Below are positions 19,505 through 30,939 of a stretch of 64,000 bases of DNA, piece by piece. The position numbers and the translations under genes were made by a program. The stretch is taken from the NCBI RefSeq assembly GCF_012062845.1, contig NZ_WWNB01000001.1, forward strand, positions 1 to 64,000, given 5' to 3'. The notes beneath the pieces were generated by a model, which worked only from the letters and a program-made list of their open reading frames with translations, searched no databases and was not told the DNA's origin. Numbering within the stretch: the first letter of the stretch is position 1; each line of letters begins with the position of its first letter. The DNA is from Halomonas salinarum (lineage in GTDB: Bacteria > Pseudomonadota > Gammaproteobacteria > Pseudomonadales > Halomonadaceae).

Positions 19505-20437
19505 TCATTGGCTGCCGTTCGGCGACACATAACGTCCCACCGCCAGCACCACAATCAGTCCACCCAGCATCAGGGCCACAGCGGGCACCAAGCCCGACGG
19601 ATCGCCGGTCAGCTGGGCATAATCATCAGGGAATAGATTCCGATATTCCATGGGTATCATTTGCTCATCGGGGCCCAGACGGTAGCTCACCAACTCACGC
19701 CAGGGCCATAACAGGGGCAAGGCCCCGAGAATGAAGCCGATCAACAACTGCAGGGTCGCGGTATGAAAACGCACAAGCAACCAGGACAGCAGACGCGAGA
19801 AGGCGGCCAACCCTACCAGGCAGCCCAGACCGAATTGTGCCATCAGCACCATATCGAAGGTCTTGATACCTTCCATCACACTGCCATAGAGCCCCATGGT
19901 AAGCAGCAAGAAACTGCCCGAAATGCCCGGCAGTAGCATTGCGCTGATCGCAATCGCGCCGGCAACGCCCAACATCAGACTTTCACTGCCTAGCCCACTG
20001 ACCAGCGGCATCAGCGCCGGCAAACCATCGGCTAACAAGAGTCCTGCTATCAGCGGGAGTACATGCCAGAGACGCCAGTCCGTTAGCCGACGGCTGACCA
20101 ACCAGGCCGAGGCCGCCACCAGGCCGAAGAAGAAGGCATCGAGAAGCAACCGATGATTCTCCAGCAGGTAGGTGACAATATGCGCGACGCTCACCAGGCT
20201 GATAACGATGCCCAGGATCAGCGGGATAACGAACGCGAGATTGAGGTGCAGCGCCAGGCCCTTGAGGCCACCACGGCGCCAGGCGCCCCAGGCGCTGGGC
20301 CCGAAGCACTTGATGGAATGGATCAACTCCTCATAGATGCCGGTGATGAAGGCGATGGTGCCACCGGAAACGCCAGGAACCGCGTCGGCGGCCCCCATGC
20401 CGGCGCCCTTGAGGAATACTGAATAGGACCGCTTCAA
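19505..20437 (-). CDS. DUF368 membrane protein, probable undecaprenyl-phosphate translocase (PopT-like)
   Basis: 310-residue polytopic inner-membrane protein with about eight to nine hydrophobic segments. Both family signatures are present: MGAADAVPGVSGGTIAFITG near the N-terminus and LLPGISGSFLLLTMGLYG in the middle, inverted-repeat motifs of DUF368. Members of DUF368 have been linked experimentally to recycling of the C55-P lipid carrier across the membrane. The start is TTG 20437, overlapping the pcm stop (TTGA) and preceded by AGGGAG, so it is coupled to pcm. The gene lies between pcm and nlpD. Confidence 0.85.
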   Translation of the reverse strand: MKRSYSVFLKGAGMGAADAVPGVSGGTIAFITGIYEELIHSIKCFGPSAWGAWRRGGLKGLALHLNLAFVIPLILGIVISLVSVAHIVTYLLENHRLLLDAFFFGLVAASAWLVSRRLTDWRLWHVLPLIAGLLLADGLPALMPLVSGLGSESLMLGVAGAIAISAMLLPGISGSFLLLTMGLYGSVMEGIKTFDMVLMAQFGLGCLVGLAAFSRLLSWLLVRFHTATLQLLIGFILGALPLLWPWRELVSYRLGPDEQMIPMEYRNLFPDDYAQLTGDPSGLVPAVALMLGGLIVVLAVGRYVSPNGSQ

Positions 20438-21114
20438 CGTATGACTCCCTGTAAAAGCGGCACAAAGTGCACAGGCTCCAGCCGCTTGTATTCAAAATGT
20501 TGGCCCTGCCTGTGCACTCGTGTGAGCCATTGCTGACCGGTATCGTCTTCAAGCGGCGCAATCAGAACCCCACCTTCTGCCAATTGGTCAAGTAGCGCCG
20601 ACGGTAGTTCACTGGCACAGGCGGTAAGCAGAATCACATCGAAGGATTCGGCATCTCGCCAGCCATGGCCGCCGTCCGCCAGGCGCAGCGTGACATTATA
20701 CGCCGACAGGCGACGAAGCCGCTCGGCGGCCCGCTCCTTGAGGGCAGCAATACGCTCGAGCGAATAGACCCGCGACACCAGGCGCGAAAGGATCAGCGTC
20801 TGATAGCCGGAGCCTGTGCCAATCTCCAGCACCCGCTCCGGTGTCTCGGCCAGCACCAGCTCGGTCATGCGGGCCACCATCCATGGCTGAGACAGGGTCT
20901 GACCGTGGCCGATGGGCAGGGAACTGTCCTCGTAGGCCCGATGTGACAAGGCCTCATCCAGAAACAGATGGCGAGGTTCTCGACTCAGGGTTTCAAGCAC
21001 CCGCTCATCGACGATGCCGGCCTCCTTCAGGCGGCCGACCAGGCGGTCCCGTGTGCGCTGAGACGTCATGCCCACGCCGATCAGCGCCGGGTCTTTCATC
21101 TCACGCAAAGGCAT
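20434..21114 (-). CDS. pcm: protein-L-isoaspartate O-methyltransferase
   Basis: Repairs isoaspartyl residues in aged proteins using S-adenosylmethionine. About 226 residues from ATG 21114. Signatures are [13 protein letters not shown], the SAM-binding [20 protein letters not shown], and [14 protein letters not shown]. The C-terminal part [17 protein letters not shown] is typical. The gene overlaps the end of surE by 14 bases; a later in-frame ATG at 21069 ([10 protein letters not shown]) matches the usual start in pseudomonads and is a real alternative. Confidence 0.93.
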   Translation of the reverse strand: MPLREMKDPALIGVGMTSQRTRDRLVGRLKEAGIVDERVLETLSREPRHLFLDEALSHRAYEDSSLPIGHGQTLSQPWMVARMTELVLAETPERVLEIGTGSGYQTLILSRLVSRVYSLERIAALKERAAERLRRLSAYNVTLRLADGGHGWRDAESFDVILLTACASELPSALLDQLAEGGVLIAPLEDDTGQQWLTRVHRQGQHFEYKRLEPVHFVPLLQGVIR

Positions 21115-21847
21115 CCAGCCACCCCTGTACGTCATGCAGCGCCGCCTGGCGCGTCAGGTCAGTCTGCAACGGCGTGATCGACACGAACCCGGCTTCTATC
21201 GCCGCAAAGTCGGTGTCTGCGCCATCATCGGCATTATCACCAACAGCGGCGATCCAGTAGCGCTCGCGGCCGCGTGGGTCGAGCACTTTCATTGGCCTTG
21301 CAGCAGGGCCGCGATAGCCAAGCCGGGTGACTCTAAAGCCGCGGATGTCTTCCCAGGGCAGATCCGGCACATTGACGTTGAGCAGACTGCGGGGAGGCAG
21401 TGACAGCGACGACGCGGCGCCGATCAGCGTCGCCGCTACGCGACCCGCGGTATCAAAATGATGTGTACCCACCAGTGACATGGCGATCGCCGTCATCCCC
21501 AGATTGCGCCCTTCCATGGCGGCGGCCACGGTGCCGGAATAGAGCACGTCGTCGCCCAGGTTGGCGCCATGATTGATGCCCGAGATGACCAGGTCCGGTC
21601 GTTCTTCCCATACACCGTTAACGCCCAGATAGACACAGTCGGCCGGCGTGCCATCGACGCTGTAGAAGCCGTTTTCCAGTGCCGTCAGGGCCAGGGGGCG
21701 GCCCAGGGTCAGCGAGTTGCTGGCGCCGCTCTTGTCGCGGTCAGGTGCCACGACCCGCAGGCGGGCATGATCACACAGAGCGTCATGCAGGGCCCGAAGG
21801 CCCGGGGCATGAACACCATCATCATTGGACAGCAGTAAACGGTGCAT
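21101..21847 (-). CDS. surE: 5'/3'-nucleotidase SurE
   Basis: Metal-dependent survival nucleotidase, 248 residues. The N-terminal [16 protein letters not shown] holds the Asp pair that binds the metal. [15 protein letters not shown] and [25 protein letters not shown] are the remaining active-site blocks. It belongs to the truD-surE-pcm run, which lies upstream of rpoS as in most gammaproteobacteria. The 83-base gap after truD may hold a secondary promoter. Confidence 0.96.
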   Translation of the reverse strand: MHRLLLSNDDGVHAPGLRALHDALCDHARLRVVAPDRDKSGASNSLTLGRPLALTALENGFYSVDGTPADCVYLGVNGVWEERPDLVISGINHGANLGDDVLYSGTVAAAMEGRNLGMTAIAMSLVGTHHFDTAGRVAATLIGAASSLSLPPRSLLNVNVPDLPWEDIRGFRVTRLGYRGPAARPMKVLDPRGRERYWIAAVGDNADDGADTDFAAIEAGFVSITPLQTDLTRQAALHDVQGWLDAFA

Positions 21848-21930
21848 CCGGTCTCCTTGCCTTCCATCATCTGGCCGGCGATCGCCGGCAAGCGGACAGC
21901 CACCATGCGGCTATCCCTATCCATCCCGCC

Positions 21931-23034
21931 CTAGAGGGTCGGGTGTGTCATCAACTCGCGCAGTACCGCGGTGGCGAAGGCGCCCCGAGGCAGCCCGAAA
22001 CTTAGCCAAAGCTCATGCCCCTCGCGGGACAGGTGCGGCGCCTCGAGGCGAAAGCGCAGCGGACGCCGTGACATGCGCACATCCGCCGCCTCAAGCCCCG
22101 CGGCCAGACTGGGCTCGGTGGCGATCGTCGCCTGCTCCCGCTTAGCCGCCTGATCTTGACTCCCAAGGCGCCCGCTACCCCACAACACACCGGTGGGATG
22201 GACATCCAACCCCGCGGCACGCGCCAGAAGGGCATCATCCACTTGATCGGCCAGAAACTGGCTGGCACTCCCTTCAAGCATGACCAGCTCGCCCGGTAAC
22301 GGCGTCGCCCAGCTACCATCAGCGATGCGCGCGGCCAGCAGCTGATTGAACAGGTAACTGCGCGCCGCCGACAGCAACATGCCCTGACGATCATCCCGCT
22401 TGCGCCAGCCCCGCGCCAACAGCGATCGTGCCCGTGCAAGATTGCGCCCCTCGGGGCCGAAGCGCTGAGGGCCGAAATAATTGGGTACACCGCCTTCGAC
22501 CAATCGCTGCCAGCGGGCACCAAGGGCCGGATCATCGACGACATCACCACTCAGTCGCAGCTGGAAACGATTGCCGCGATGTACGCCGCGCTTGAGCTTG
22601 CGGGGATGACGGGCCTGATCGAGCAGGCGCACCACACAGGCATCATCACTGTTGAGGCGTGCGTCGAGCGCTGACTGAATGTCTTGCGGGGCCTCGCGCC
22701 CAGGCAGGTGGACAGAAAACCACTGCCGCGTCACCGCCTGGCGATCCTTCATACCGGCATAGCCGATATCGCGCTCACCTACGCCACACACCTGAGCCAG
22801 CATTCTGGCGAGCTCGTGGGTCGTCAAGGCGCGCTTCTCGACCCACAGCCATAGATGCTCGCCCTCGCCTTCCGGACTAAACCCCAGGCATTCTTCGACC
22901 ACGAAATCTTCGGGGGCGGCCCGATAGTCACCAGCCGGAAGCGATTCGCCTTCTTCGGATTGTGATGCGTCACCTGGCACCCGCCCCAAGGCTCGCGGCC
23001 AGGCGGGCGGCCAAGGGGCCATGTCAGCCGTCAT
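21931..23034 (-). CDS. truD: tRNA pseudouridine(13) synthase
   Basis: Makes pseudouridine 13 in tRNA-Glu. 367 residues. The TruD catalytic motif [19 protein letters not shown] carries the catalytic Asp, and [11 protein letters not shown] plus [20 protein letters not shown] are family blocks. The start overlaps the end of ispF by 11 bases. The N-terminal 25 residues are Pro/Trp-rich and may be partly outside the conserved fold. Confidence 0.95.
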   Translation of the reverse strand: MTADMAPWPPAWPRALGRVPGDASQSEEGESLPAGDYRAAPEDFVVEECLGFSPEGEGEHLWLWVEKRALTTHELARMLAQVCGVGERDIGYAGMKDRQAVTRQWFSVHLPGREAPQDIQSALDARLNSDDACVVRLLDQARHPRKLKRGVHRGNRFQLRLSGDVVDDPALGARWQRLVEGGVPNYFGPQRFGPEGRNLARARSLLARGWRKRDDRQGMLLSAARSYLFNQLLAARIADGSWATPLPGELVMLEGSASQFLADQVDDALLARAAGLDVHPTGVLWGSGRLGSQDQAAKREQATIATEPSLAAGLEAADVRMSRRPLRFRLEAPHLSREGHELWLSFGLPRGAFATAVLRELMTHPTL

Positions 23035-23527
23035 GCCGAACTCCCGTGGTCACCGCTTCGAGCAACACCACCGCCTCGGCGGCGATACCCTCACCGCGCC
23101 CCGTGAAACCCAGCTTTTCGGTGGTAGTGGCCTTGACGTTGACGACATCGGCCGTCACGGCGAGATCTGCAGCCAAGTGAGCAATCATGGCCGACAAATG
23201 CGGGGCCATCTTCGGCGCCTGGGCGATGAGAGTCACATCCAGGTTGCCGACCCGAAAGCCTGCGTCCTGCACCAGGCTCATGACATGGCGCAGCAGCGCA
23301 CGGCTGTCAGCGCCTGCCCAGGCTGCATCGGTATCGGGGAAGTGGCGGCCAATGTCGCCAAGCGCACAGGCACCCAACAGGGCGTCGCACACGGCATGCA
23401 AAAGCACGTCACCGTCTGAATGGGCAACGAAGCCTTGCTTGAAGGGAATATGTACCCCGCCGAGCATCAGATGGTCGCCCTCGCCGAAACGATGGACATC
23501 GAAGCCGTGGCCTATTCGCAGCGTCAT
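23024..23527 (-). CDS. ispF: 2-C-methyl-D-erythritol 2,4-cyclodiphosphate synthase
   Basis: Fifth step of the non-mevalonate isoprenoid pathway. 167 residues. Metal ligands are in the N-terminal [14 protein letters not shown] (Asp and His) and the His of [24 protein letters not shown] and the C-terminal [20 protein letters not shown] are hallmarks. Its ATG overlaps the ispD stop by 4 bases, so the two pathway genes are coupled. Confidence 0.97.
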   Translation of the reverse strand: MTLRIGHGFDVHRFGEGDHLMLGGVHIPFKQGFVAHSDGDVLLHAVCDALLGACALGDIGRHFPDTDAAWAGADSRALLRHVMSLVQDAGFRVGNLDVTLIAQAPKMAPHLSAMIAHLAADLAVTADVVNVKATTTEKLGFTGRGEGIAAEAVVLLEAVTTGVRHDG

Positions 23528-24246
23528 GTGGTGCTATTCCCGCAAACTGATGAAGACGCAGACTGAGCGGCGAGCACATGCGCCGCCAGTGCCAGGTCTT
23601 CGGGGTGAGTAATCTTGATATTATCGCGTCGCCCTGCCACCAGACGTGGCGCATGGCCCATCGCTTCGACGGCGGAGGCCTCGTCAGTAACCGTCACCCC
23701 CAGTGCGCGCGCCTTATCGAGTGCTTCGCGCAGCAGCCCAACGCGAAACCCCTGGGGCGTCTGAGCATGCCAGAGACCGCTGCGTGGCTCGGTGGCGGCG
23801 ACCCGACCGGCGGCATCGGCACGCTTCATGGTATCGGCAACAGGCGTTGCCAGCAGCGCGCCTACCGGGTCTTCATTCAGGGCGGCTCGAAGCCGCACCA
23901 GATCATCGAGAGCGACACAGGGGCGCGCCACATCATGCACCAGGACCAGATCGTTATCGTCAGCCTGATCACGCAGCAGTGCCAGTGCCCGCGTCACGGT
24001 ATCGGCCCGCTCCGCACCACCCGAACTGCGCCGCCAGTCGGCAAAAGGCACCCACTCAGGGTCGAACCAGCGATCATCATCGTCCAGGCACAGGCAGAGT
24101 CCGGCCTCGGGAAAAGCCTGATGCAAGCGAGCCAGGGTATGTGCCAAGACCGGGCGGCCGGCGAGCTCCAGATACTGCTTGGGACGATCGACGCCCATAC
24201 GCCGTCCCTGACCGGCAGCCGGCACAATCAACCACAAACGGCTCAT
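23524..24246 (-). CDS. ispD: 2-C-methyl-D-erythritol 4-phosphate cytidylyltransferase
   Basis: Third step of the non-mevalonate isoprenoid pathway. 240 residues. The nucleotide-binding N-terminus [24 protein letters not shown], the [10 protein letters not shown] block and the C-terminal [27 protein letters not shown] are clear. It overlaps ftsB upstream and ispF downstream by 4 bases each. Confidence 0.97.
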   Translation of the reverse strand: MSRLWLIVPAAGQGRRMGVDRPKQYLELAGRPVLAHTLARLHQAFPEAGLCLCLDDDDRWFDPEWVPFADWRRSSGGAERADTVTRALALLRDQADDNDLVLVHDVARPCVALDDLVRLRAALNEDPVGALLATPVADTMKRADAAGRVAATEPRSGLWHAQTPQGFRVGLLREALDKARALGVTVTDEASAVEAMGHAPRLVAGRRDNIKITHPEDLALAAHVLAAQSASSSVCGNSTT

Positions 24247-24539
24247 GGGGCTTCCTTGTCGACGTTGACATCCGGCACCCAGTAGAACTGCTCGTCACGA
24301 CGTACCATGCCAATATCGCTACGCGCCCGCTCTTCAATGGCATCGAGACCATTTTTCAGGTCGACCACCTCAGCGGCGAGGCGCTCGTTACGCGCCCGCA
24401 TCGGCTGGTTCTCATTTTCCATGGCATCGGCTCGGGCCCGTATCTGCGCATACTCCTGCAGACCGCCCTCGCCAAACCACAGCCGGTACTGCAGCAGTAA
24501 CGTCAGAGCAACCAGTACGATGGCCAACCACTTGAGCAT
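24243..24539 (-). CDS. ftsB: cell division protein FtsB
   Basis: Small bitopic inner-membrane protein of the FtsQLB complex. 98 residues: one N-terminal membrane helix (about residues 3-20, LKWLAIVLVALTLLLQYRLW), a periplasmic coiled coil (about 30-70) with leucine-zipper spacing, and a short tail containing ARSDIGMVRRDEQFYWVPD, the usual FtsB end. It opens the run ftsB-ispD-ispF-truD-surE-pcm. Confidence 0.93.
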   Translation of the reverse strand: MLKWLAIVLVALTLLLQYRLWFGEGGLQEYAQIRARADAMENENQPMRARNERLAAEVVDLKNGLDAIEERARSDIGMVRRDEQFYWVPDVNVDKEAP

Positions 24540-24621
24540 GAAGGGTCCTGTCAGGGAAATTCGATGGCACGCATTATGCCATCATCTTTTGACCAGCGGC
24601 GAGCAGCGCCAGCCGCCCGCC

Positions 24622-24656
24622 AGGTCGGTATGTAGGTATAGGTCGGTACGTAGGTA
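24622..24656. repeat. 17-bp imperfect tandem repeat
   Basis: AGGTCGGTATGTAGGTA (24622-24638) and AGGTCGGTACGTAGGTA (24640-24656) differ by one base and are separated by one base. They end six bases before the stop codon of the COG3146 gene. No function is apparent. Confidence 0.6.
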
Positions 24657-24662
24657 GTCGTC

Positions 24663-25820
24663 TCAACGCTTGAAAGGCAATAATGCCTCGGCATGCTGAC
24701 AGTAGGCCTCGACCTGTACACCTTCTTCACGACAGAACCGCGCCACGGCGTCATGCAGGCGTGGGTCGGCGATATAGTGCAGCGATCGCAACAGGCGCGG
24801 CGCAAAGCCACGGGTTATCTTGTGCTCACCCTGAGTGCCGGGATCGAAATGACTTAGCCCCTTTTCCAGGCAATGCTCGATGCCTTGGTAGTAGCAGGCC
24901 TCGAAGTGCAAGCAGTCGGCCATCACCTCACTTCCCCAATAGCGACCATATAGGGTGTGACGGCCCTGCAGACACAGTGCGGCAGCCACCGGCTTGCCCT
25001 GTAAACGCGCCTGAATCAGCACCAGGGCCTCGGGCAGACTGTCTCGCAGGCGCTGGAAAAACGCGTAATTGAGATAGCCCTGGCGGCCACGTTCCATGTA
25101 GGTGACCTGATAGCAACGATAGAAGTGCTCAAGGGCCTCGTCGTCGATGGCCTCGCCTTCCAATCGGTGCAGACTGAGGCCCTGATCGGCGACGATTCGC
25201 CGCTCACGACGAATCTCCTTGCGACGACGTGAAGTCATCGCCGCCAGAAAACCATCGAAATCGCCAAAGTCTGCATCCTGCCACTGAAACTGCACGCCCT
25301 TCCGCTCGATGAGATTGGGGCGAGCCGCTCGCCAGTCATCGACTTCGGCGTCGTCGGCAAACAGCAGATGCCAGCTCAGGATATCGCGCTTCTCCCAGCT
25401 GTCGGCCAGCAGCCGCATGATGGCCTGCCGGTCCTCGCCCGGCGCCAGCGCCAGCCGCGGCCCAGGCGCCGGGGTAAAGGGAATGGCCGAGAGTGCCTTG
25501 GGATAGTAATTTCCCCCCGCGCGCTCCCAGGCATCTGCCCACCCCCAATCGAAGACATACTCGCCGCAGGAGTGATCCTTGTCGTAGCTTGGCAGCGCGC
25601 CTACCAGTGATTCGCCCCGCCAGACCGCCAGATGCCTCGGCGTCCAACCGGTACCTGGCGACACCGCGCCGCTAGCTTCCAGCGCGTCGAGAAACTCATG
25701 ACGCAGGAAGGGGTGATCATCCCCTACCAGGGCATTCCAGGCCTTACGGGGTAAGGCGGCAATCGCCTCGACACAGGTAAACGAAAGACCCGTCTCGTCG
25801 GGTCGGGAAGGAGTGGTCAT
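24663..25820 (-). CDS. COG3146/DUF482 GNAT-like protein
   Basis: 385-residue cytosolic protein of the family annotated as GNAT N-acetyltransferase or peptidogalycan biosynthesis protein. Signatures are HPFLRHEFLDALEASGAVSP near residue 36, FDWGWADAWERAGGNYYPK, MTSRRRKEIRRERR, and the C-terminal HFEACYYQGIEHCLEKGL with FDPGTQGEHKITRGF. The fold suggests an acyl or aminoacyl transferase related to FemX, but no substrate is known. It is probably the start of a separate transcription unit from ftsB, which lies 120 bases downstream on the same strand. Confidence 0.85.
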   Translation of the reverse strand: MTTPSRPDETGLSFTCVEAIAALPRKAWNALVGDDHPFLRHEFLDALEASGAVSPGTGWTPRHLAVWRGESLVGALPSYDKDHSCGEYVFDWGWADAWERAGGNYYPKALSAIPFTPAPGPRLALAPGEDRQAIMRLLADSWEKRDILSWHLLFADDAEVDDWRAARPNLIERKGVQFQWQDADFGDFDGFLAAMTSRRRKEIRRERRIVADQGLSLHRLEGEAIDDEALEHFYRCYQVTYMERGRQGYLNYAFFQRLRDSLPEALVLIQARLQGKPVAAALCLQGRHTLYGRYWGSEVMADCLHFEACYYQGIEHCLEKGLSHFDPGTQGEHKITRGFAPRLLRSLHYIADPRLHDAVARFCREEGVQVEAYCQHAEALLPFKR

Positions 25821-25942
25821 CGCGACCTCAGCGATCAGAAAGGGGCCAGTGAAAGGCCGGGGAAAATGACGCGTCAGCAGGGCTTGGCACGCGGCCCGGG
25901 AGAATTAACGGCCAACATGTACCCAGGGCACCATTCCCAGTA

Positions 25943-25968
25943 CTTAAGCCCAGTGCTTAAGCCCAATG
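25943..25968. repeat. 13-bp tandem repeat
   Basis: CTTAAGCCCAGTG followed directly by CTTAAGCCCAATG, one mismatch. It ends one base before the stop codon of the small hypothetical gene. No role is evident. Confidence 0.55.
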
Positions 25969-25969
25969 C

Positions 25970-26344
25970 TCAGCGCCGACCGTCGCTACCGGTTGCCCGG
26001 GGAGGGTACTCGGCTGGCTGCGAGGCGGGCGCGGAACCGCGGTCAGCGGATTTATCCTCTGAGGACTGCGGCGCAGCACCCGATGCAGAGCCAGAAGACT
26101 GCCGCGCATCGGACGCGGTCTCACGGCGAGTATTGCGTTCATGGGCAAGGCTTGCCGTCACCAAGTCAGATAGCTCGGTAACACTCAACGTTACCCGTTC
26201 GACTCCGGACTGCCCCCAATTGACCAACAGGGCCGGCGTTTCACGCGCCTGGTCGATGCCCACAATACGCCCCTGGCGACCGCTATCAGGGTCACGCAAT
26301 TGAGAGCCCAAGAGGCAATGTGTGTCTGCTACCGCCTTATTCAT
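25970..26344 (-). CDS. hypothetical protein with Ser/Ala-rich C-terminal half
   Basis: 124 residues; not recognised. The first 65 residues look folded (GSQLRDPDSGRQGRIVGIDQAR, ALLVNWGQSGVERVTLSVTEL), a small beta-rich pattern reminiscent of SH3-like or KOW-like domains. The rest is low complexity and polar. No signal peptide or membrane helix. A GGAAG ribosome site lies nine bases before ATG 26344. The beta-rich start suggests a small binding protein, but no function can be given. Confidence 0.55.
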   Translation of the reverse strand: MNKAVADTHCLLGSQLRDPDSGRQGRIVGIDQARETPALLVNWGQSGVERVTLSVTELSDLVTASLAHERNTRRETASDARQSSGSASGAAPQSSEDKSADRGSAPASQPAEYPPRATGSDGRR

Positions 26345-26455
26345 GATGGCTGACTTCCAGAATCCGAGGAAGATGACTGACCTATATAAGCAATAAGCTT
26401 AGCAGCTAAGTCGCCGGGGTGAGACCCTATAATGTGAAGTCATAGAGAAAGGCAA
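26345..26455. other. intergenic region upstream of the hypothetical gene
   Basis: AT-rich; contains the near-palindrome CTTAGCAGCTAAG (26399-26411). This is the likely promoter region for the hypothetical gene read on the minus strand; no confident hexamers. Confidence 0.35.
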
Positions 26456-26485
26456 GAAAAAAAGGTGCCTTTCGGCACCCTTTTG
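26456..26485 (-). terminator. rho-independent terminator of gapA
   Basis: GGTGCC (26464-26469), TTTC loop, GGCACC (26474-26479), flanked by an A-run on the left and CTTTTG on the right. Read on the minus strand it gives a stem followed by TTTTTTT. The flanking A and T tracts can extend the stem. It lies about 100 bases past the gapA stop. Confidence 0.85.
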
Positions 26486-26580
26486 TTGCAAGTAGGACAT
26501 CCCGCCAGCCTGCGAGCATGAGCGGAGCCGTGAGATCGCCGAAACTGCAGGTTAGCGCGATGTCCGTACCCTTTACCGCT

Positions 26581-27582
26581 TCAGGAAGCGGCGTGCATGG
26601 CAAGCGCAGTGTCCAGCATGCGATTGGAGAAGCCCCACTCATTGTCATACCAGGCCATCACCTTGACCAGGCGACCATTGACCCGCGTGTGGTTAGCATC
26701 AAAGGTGGAGGAATTGGGGTCGTGATTGAAATCGATGGACACCAATGGCTGAGCATTGACGGCCAGCACCTTGGAGCCTTCCGCCGCCTTGGCGACAACC
26801 TCGTTGATCTCTTCCTTGGTGGTGTCGCGGCTAGCCGTGAACACCAGGTCGACCAGCGACACATTGATGACCGGTATACGCACCGCCAGACCATCAAGCT
26901 TGCCATCAAGCTCGGGCAACACTAGGCCGACCGCCGCTGCGGCACCGGTCTTGGTCGGGATCATCGACTGGGTCGCGCTACGCGCCCGGTACGGATCCTT
27001 GTGGTAGACGTCGGATAGATTCTGATCGTTGGTATAGGCGTGCACAGTGGTCATCAGGCCGTTCTCGATGCCCACCGCATCATTGAGTGCCTTGGCCACC
27101 GGTGCCAGGCAGTTAGTGGTGCAAGAGGCGTTGGACACGACCTTGTGCTCGGCGGTCAGCACGTCATCGTTGACGCCGAACACGACGGTGGCATCGGCAT
27201 CCGGACTCGGCGCGGAAATGAGTACGCGACCGGCACCGGCCTCGAGATGCTTACCGGCATCCGCTTTCTTGACGAAGAGCCCGGTACATTCCATGACCAG
27301 ATCGATGTTCAGGGACTTCCATGGGAGCTTTGCCGGGTCACGCTGCGCGTAGATGCTGATGCGCTGACCGTCGATGCTGATGCTCTCATCATCGTGCTCG
27401 ACACGATGCGGGAAATGCCCGTGCACGCTATCGTGCTTGAGGAGATGTGCGTTGAGCGAGGAGTCGCCCAGATCATTGATGGCCACGACTTCGATACGGT
27501 CGGTGTAACCGTTCTCGTGAAGAGCTCGAAGCACATTGCGCCCGATGCGACCGAATCCGTTGATGGCTACGCGTAACGTCAT
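26581..27582 (-). CDS. gapA: type I glyceraldehyde-3-phosphate dehydrogenase
   Basis: Oxidises glyceraldehyde-3-P from the ED pathway to 1,3-bisphosphoglycerate. 333 residues from ATG 27582, with GAGGATGCC upstream; an open frame extends to 27744 but does not belong to the protein. NAD-binding [15 protein letters not shown], catalytic Cys154 in [12 protein letters not shown], then [14 protein letters not shown] and [14 protein letters not shown]. It closely resembles P. aeruginosa PA3195 as I remember it. It is divergent from edd, the arrangement known to be under HexR in pseudomonads. Confidence 0.95.
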   Translation of the reverse strand: MTLRVAINGFGRIGRNVLRALHENGYTDRIEVVAINDLGDSSLNAHLLKHDSVHGHFPHRVEHDDESISIDGQRISIYAQRDPAKLPWKSLNIDLVMECTGLFVKKADAGKHLEAGAGRVLISAPSPDADATVVFGVNDDVLTAEHKVVSNASCTTNCLAPVAKALNDAVGIENGLMTTVHAYTNDQNLSDVYHKDPYRARSATQSMIPTKTGAAAAVGLVLPELDGKLDGLAVRIPVINVSLVDLVFTASRDTTKEEINEVVAKAAEGSKVLAVNAQPLVSIDFNHDPNSSTFDANHTRVNGRLVKVMAWYDNEWGFSNRMLDTALAMHAAS

Positions 27583-27690
27583 ATTGGCATCCTCACTCTG
27601 ATGTCTGCTGGCGTTTGATTGAAAAGAGGGGGATACGGGGTCATTGCCCGAAGCATGCGAAAGACGATCAAAGGCCGTCTTGCCCCTCAA

Positions 27691-27705
27691 TGAAATAATC
27701 TTACA
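27691..27705. promoter_or_regulatory. candidate HexR operator between gapA and edd
   Basis: TGAAATAATCTTACA matches 11 of 15 positions of the gammaproteobacterial HexR consensus TGTAATTAAATTACA as I recall it. It sits about 110 bases upstream of both divergent starts. It supports shared control of gapA and edd, but the match is not strong. Confidence 0.4.
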
Positions 27706-27803
27706 TTTGTGCCCTAATTTGGCCCAAAGCATGACGACATTCAAGGCAATTTTTTGCTAACTTTACACACATCGCCATCCACCATCCCTTAGCGAGGCTG
27801 CCC

Positions 27804-29689
<1,886 letters not shown>

Positions 29690-29690
<1 letters not shown>

Positions 29691-29970
29691 TGGCACGCCC
29701 TGCGCTGATCGGTGCCGTCGTCAAGAGCGGCGGCACCCGCCACCAAACGCCGGAGGCCGATATATGTCCCCTCTGCCCTGATCGGCGCCCTCATCAACAG
29801 CGGTTACCCGCCCTCGTGCTGCGGAGACTCGCCCATGACCCGACCCGCCCGGACCGGCGCCCTCATCGAGAGCGGTGGTACCCGCTCTCGTGCATCGGAG
29901 ACTCACCCATGACCCGACCCGCCCTCATCGAGAGCGGTGGCACCCGCTCTCGTGCATCGGAGACTCGCCC
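29690..29970 (+). repeat. tandem array of four degenerate copies of the glk translation start
   Basis: Four head-to-tail units fill the edd-glk gap: 29690-29763 (74 bp, opens GTGGCACGCCC), 29764-29834 (71 bp), 29835-29908 (74 bp) and 29909-29970 (62 bp, missing 12 bp). Each unit looks like glk codons 1-13 (ATGACCCGACCCGCCC...) followed by about 30 bases ending in GGAGACTCGCCC, a ribosome site directly before the next ATG. Units 3 and 4 encode mini-ORFs of 25 and 21 codons (MTRPAR... and MTRPAL...). Each ends in an ATGA overlap with the next start, the last overlapping the real glk ATG at 29971. The units are in different frames, so this is not one protein. Confidence 0.85.
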
Positions 29971-30939
29971 ATGACCCGACCCGCCCTGATCGGTGACATC
30001 GGAGGCACCAACGCGCGCTTCGCGCTGGTGACGCCGGATACCTTCGAGCCCCACGACATCCTGAGCCTGCCCTGCGCCGACTACCCGAACCTGGTGGACG
30101 CGATCGAAGATTACCTGGCGCGCGTCGGTCACGCCGGAGAGCGCGCCCCACGGGAGGCCTGCCTAGCCTTCGCCTGCCCGGTACACGACGACTGGGTGAA
30201 GATGACCAACAATGCCTGGGCCTTCTCGAAGACAGCGGTTCAGCAATCACTCAACCTTGATCTGTTCAAGATCATCAACGACTTCACTGCCCAGGCACTG
30301 GGCGTGCCCCACGTTGCCGAAAACGACCTGGTCGCGGTGGGTGGCGGCTCTGCCCAGGCACACAGTATTCGCCTGGTCATCGGACCTGGCACTGGCCTTG
30401 GCGTGGCGGGCGTATTCCCCGGCCAGCACGCCTGGATCCCCCTGCCCACCGAGGGCGGACATGTGACCTTTGCGCCCACCGACGAGCAGGAGCAGAACCT
30501 GCTTCGCCATTTCCGCTCGCGCTATGGCCGTGTCTCGGTAGAGCGCATTCTTTGTGGGCAGGGGCTACTGGACCTGTACTGCGCGCACGCCTCCCTGATG
30601 GGTGCCACACCCCGATTCCAGAGCCCCGCCGAGGTCACGGCCGGTGCCGGCGAGGGCGATGCCATCGCCGTGGATAGCGTGCAACGCTTCTTGAAGATAC
30701 TCGGCGACGTGTGTGGCGATGCGGCTCTGACCATCGGTGCCCGTGGCGGGGTCTACCTGTGTGGCGGCATCCTGCCGCGCCTGCTCGACTGGCTACCTGA
30801 CAGCCGCTTTCGTACCGCCTTTGCCGACAAGGGGCGCATGAGCGCTTACAATGCCGACATCCCGATCTGGGTAGTGACCGCACCCTGGACAGGACTGCTG
30901 GGCGCTGCCGAGGCATTGCATAACGAGGAGGTCGAATGA
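29971..30939 (+). CDS. glk: glucokinase
   Basis: Phosphorylates glucose to glucose-6-P, feeding zwf. 322 residues, bacterial Glk type: phosphate-1 motif IGDIGGTNARFAL at residues 7-19, FACPVHDDWVKMTNN, INDFTAQALGVPH with the catalytic Asp, GPGTGLGVAGVFPG, and GGVYLCGGILPRLLDWLP. The start ATG has GGAGACTCGCCC upstream and overlaps the stop of the last leader mini-ORF. The next gene overlaps its stop by 4 bases. It belongs to the edd-glk-epimerase-AKR operon. Confidence 0.95.
   Translation: MTRPALIGDIGGTNARFALVTPDTFEPHDILSLPCADYPNLVDAIEDYLARVGHAGERAPREACLAFACPVHDDWVKMTNNAWAFSKTAVQQSLNLDLFKIINDFTAQALGVPHVAENDLVAVGGGSAQAHSIRLVIGPGTGLGVAGVFPGQHAWIPLPTEGGHVTFAPTDEQEQNLLRHFRSRYGRVSVERILCGQGLLDLYCAHASLMGATPRFQSPAEVTAGAGEGDAIAVDSVQRFLKILGDVCGDAALTIGARGGVYLCGGILPRLLDWLPDSRFRTAFADKGRMSAYNADIPIWVVTAPWTGLLGAAEALHNEEVE

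Noticed and set aside
26428..26433. TATAAT on the plus strand upstream of the gapA terminator
   Set aside because: No matching -35 box and no plus-strand gene downstream.
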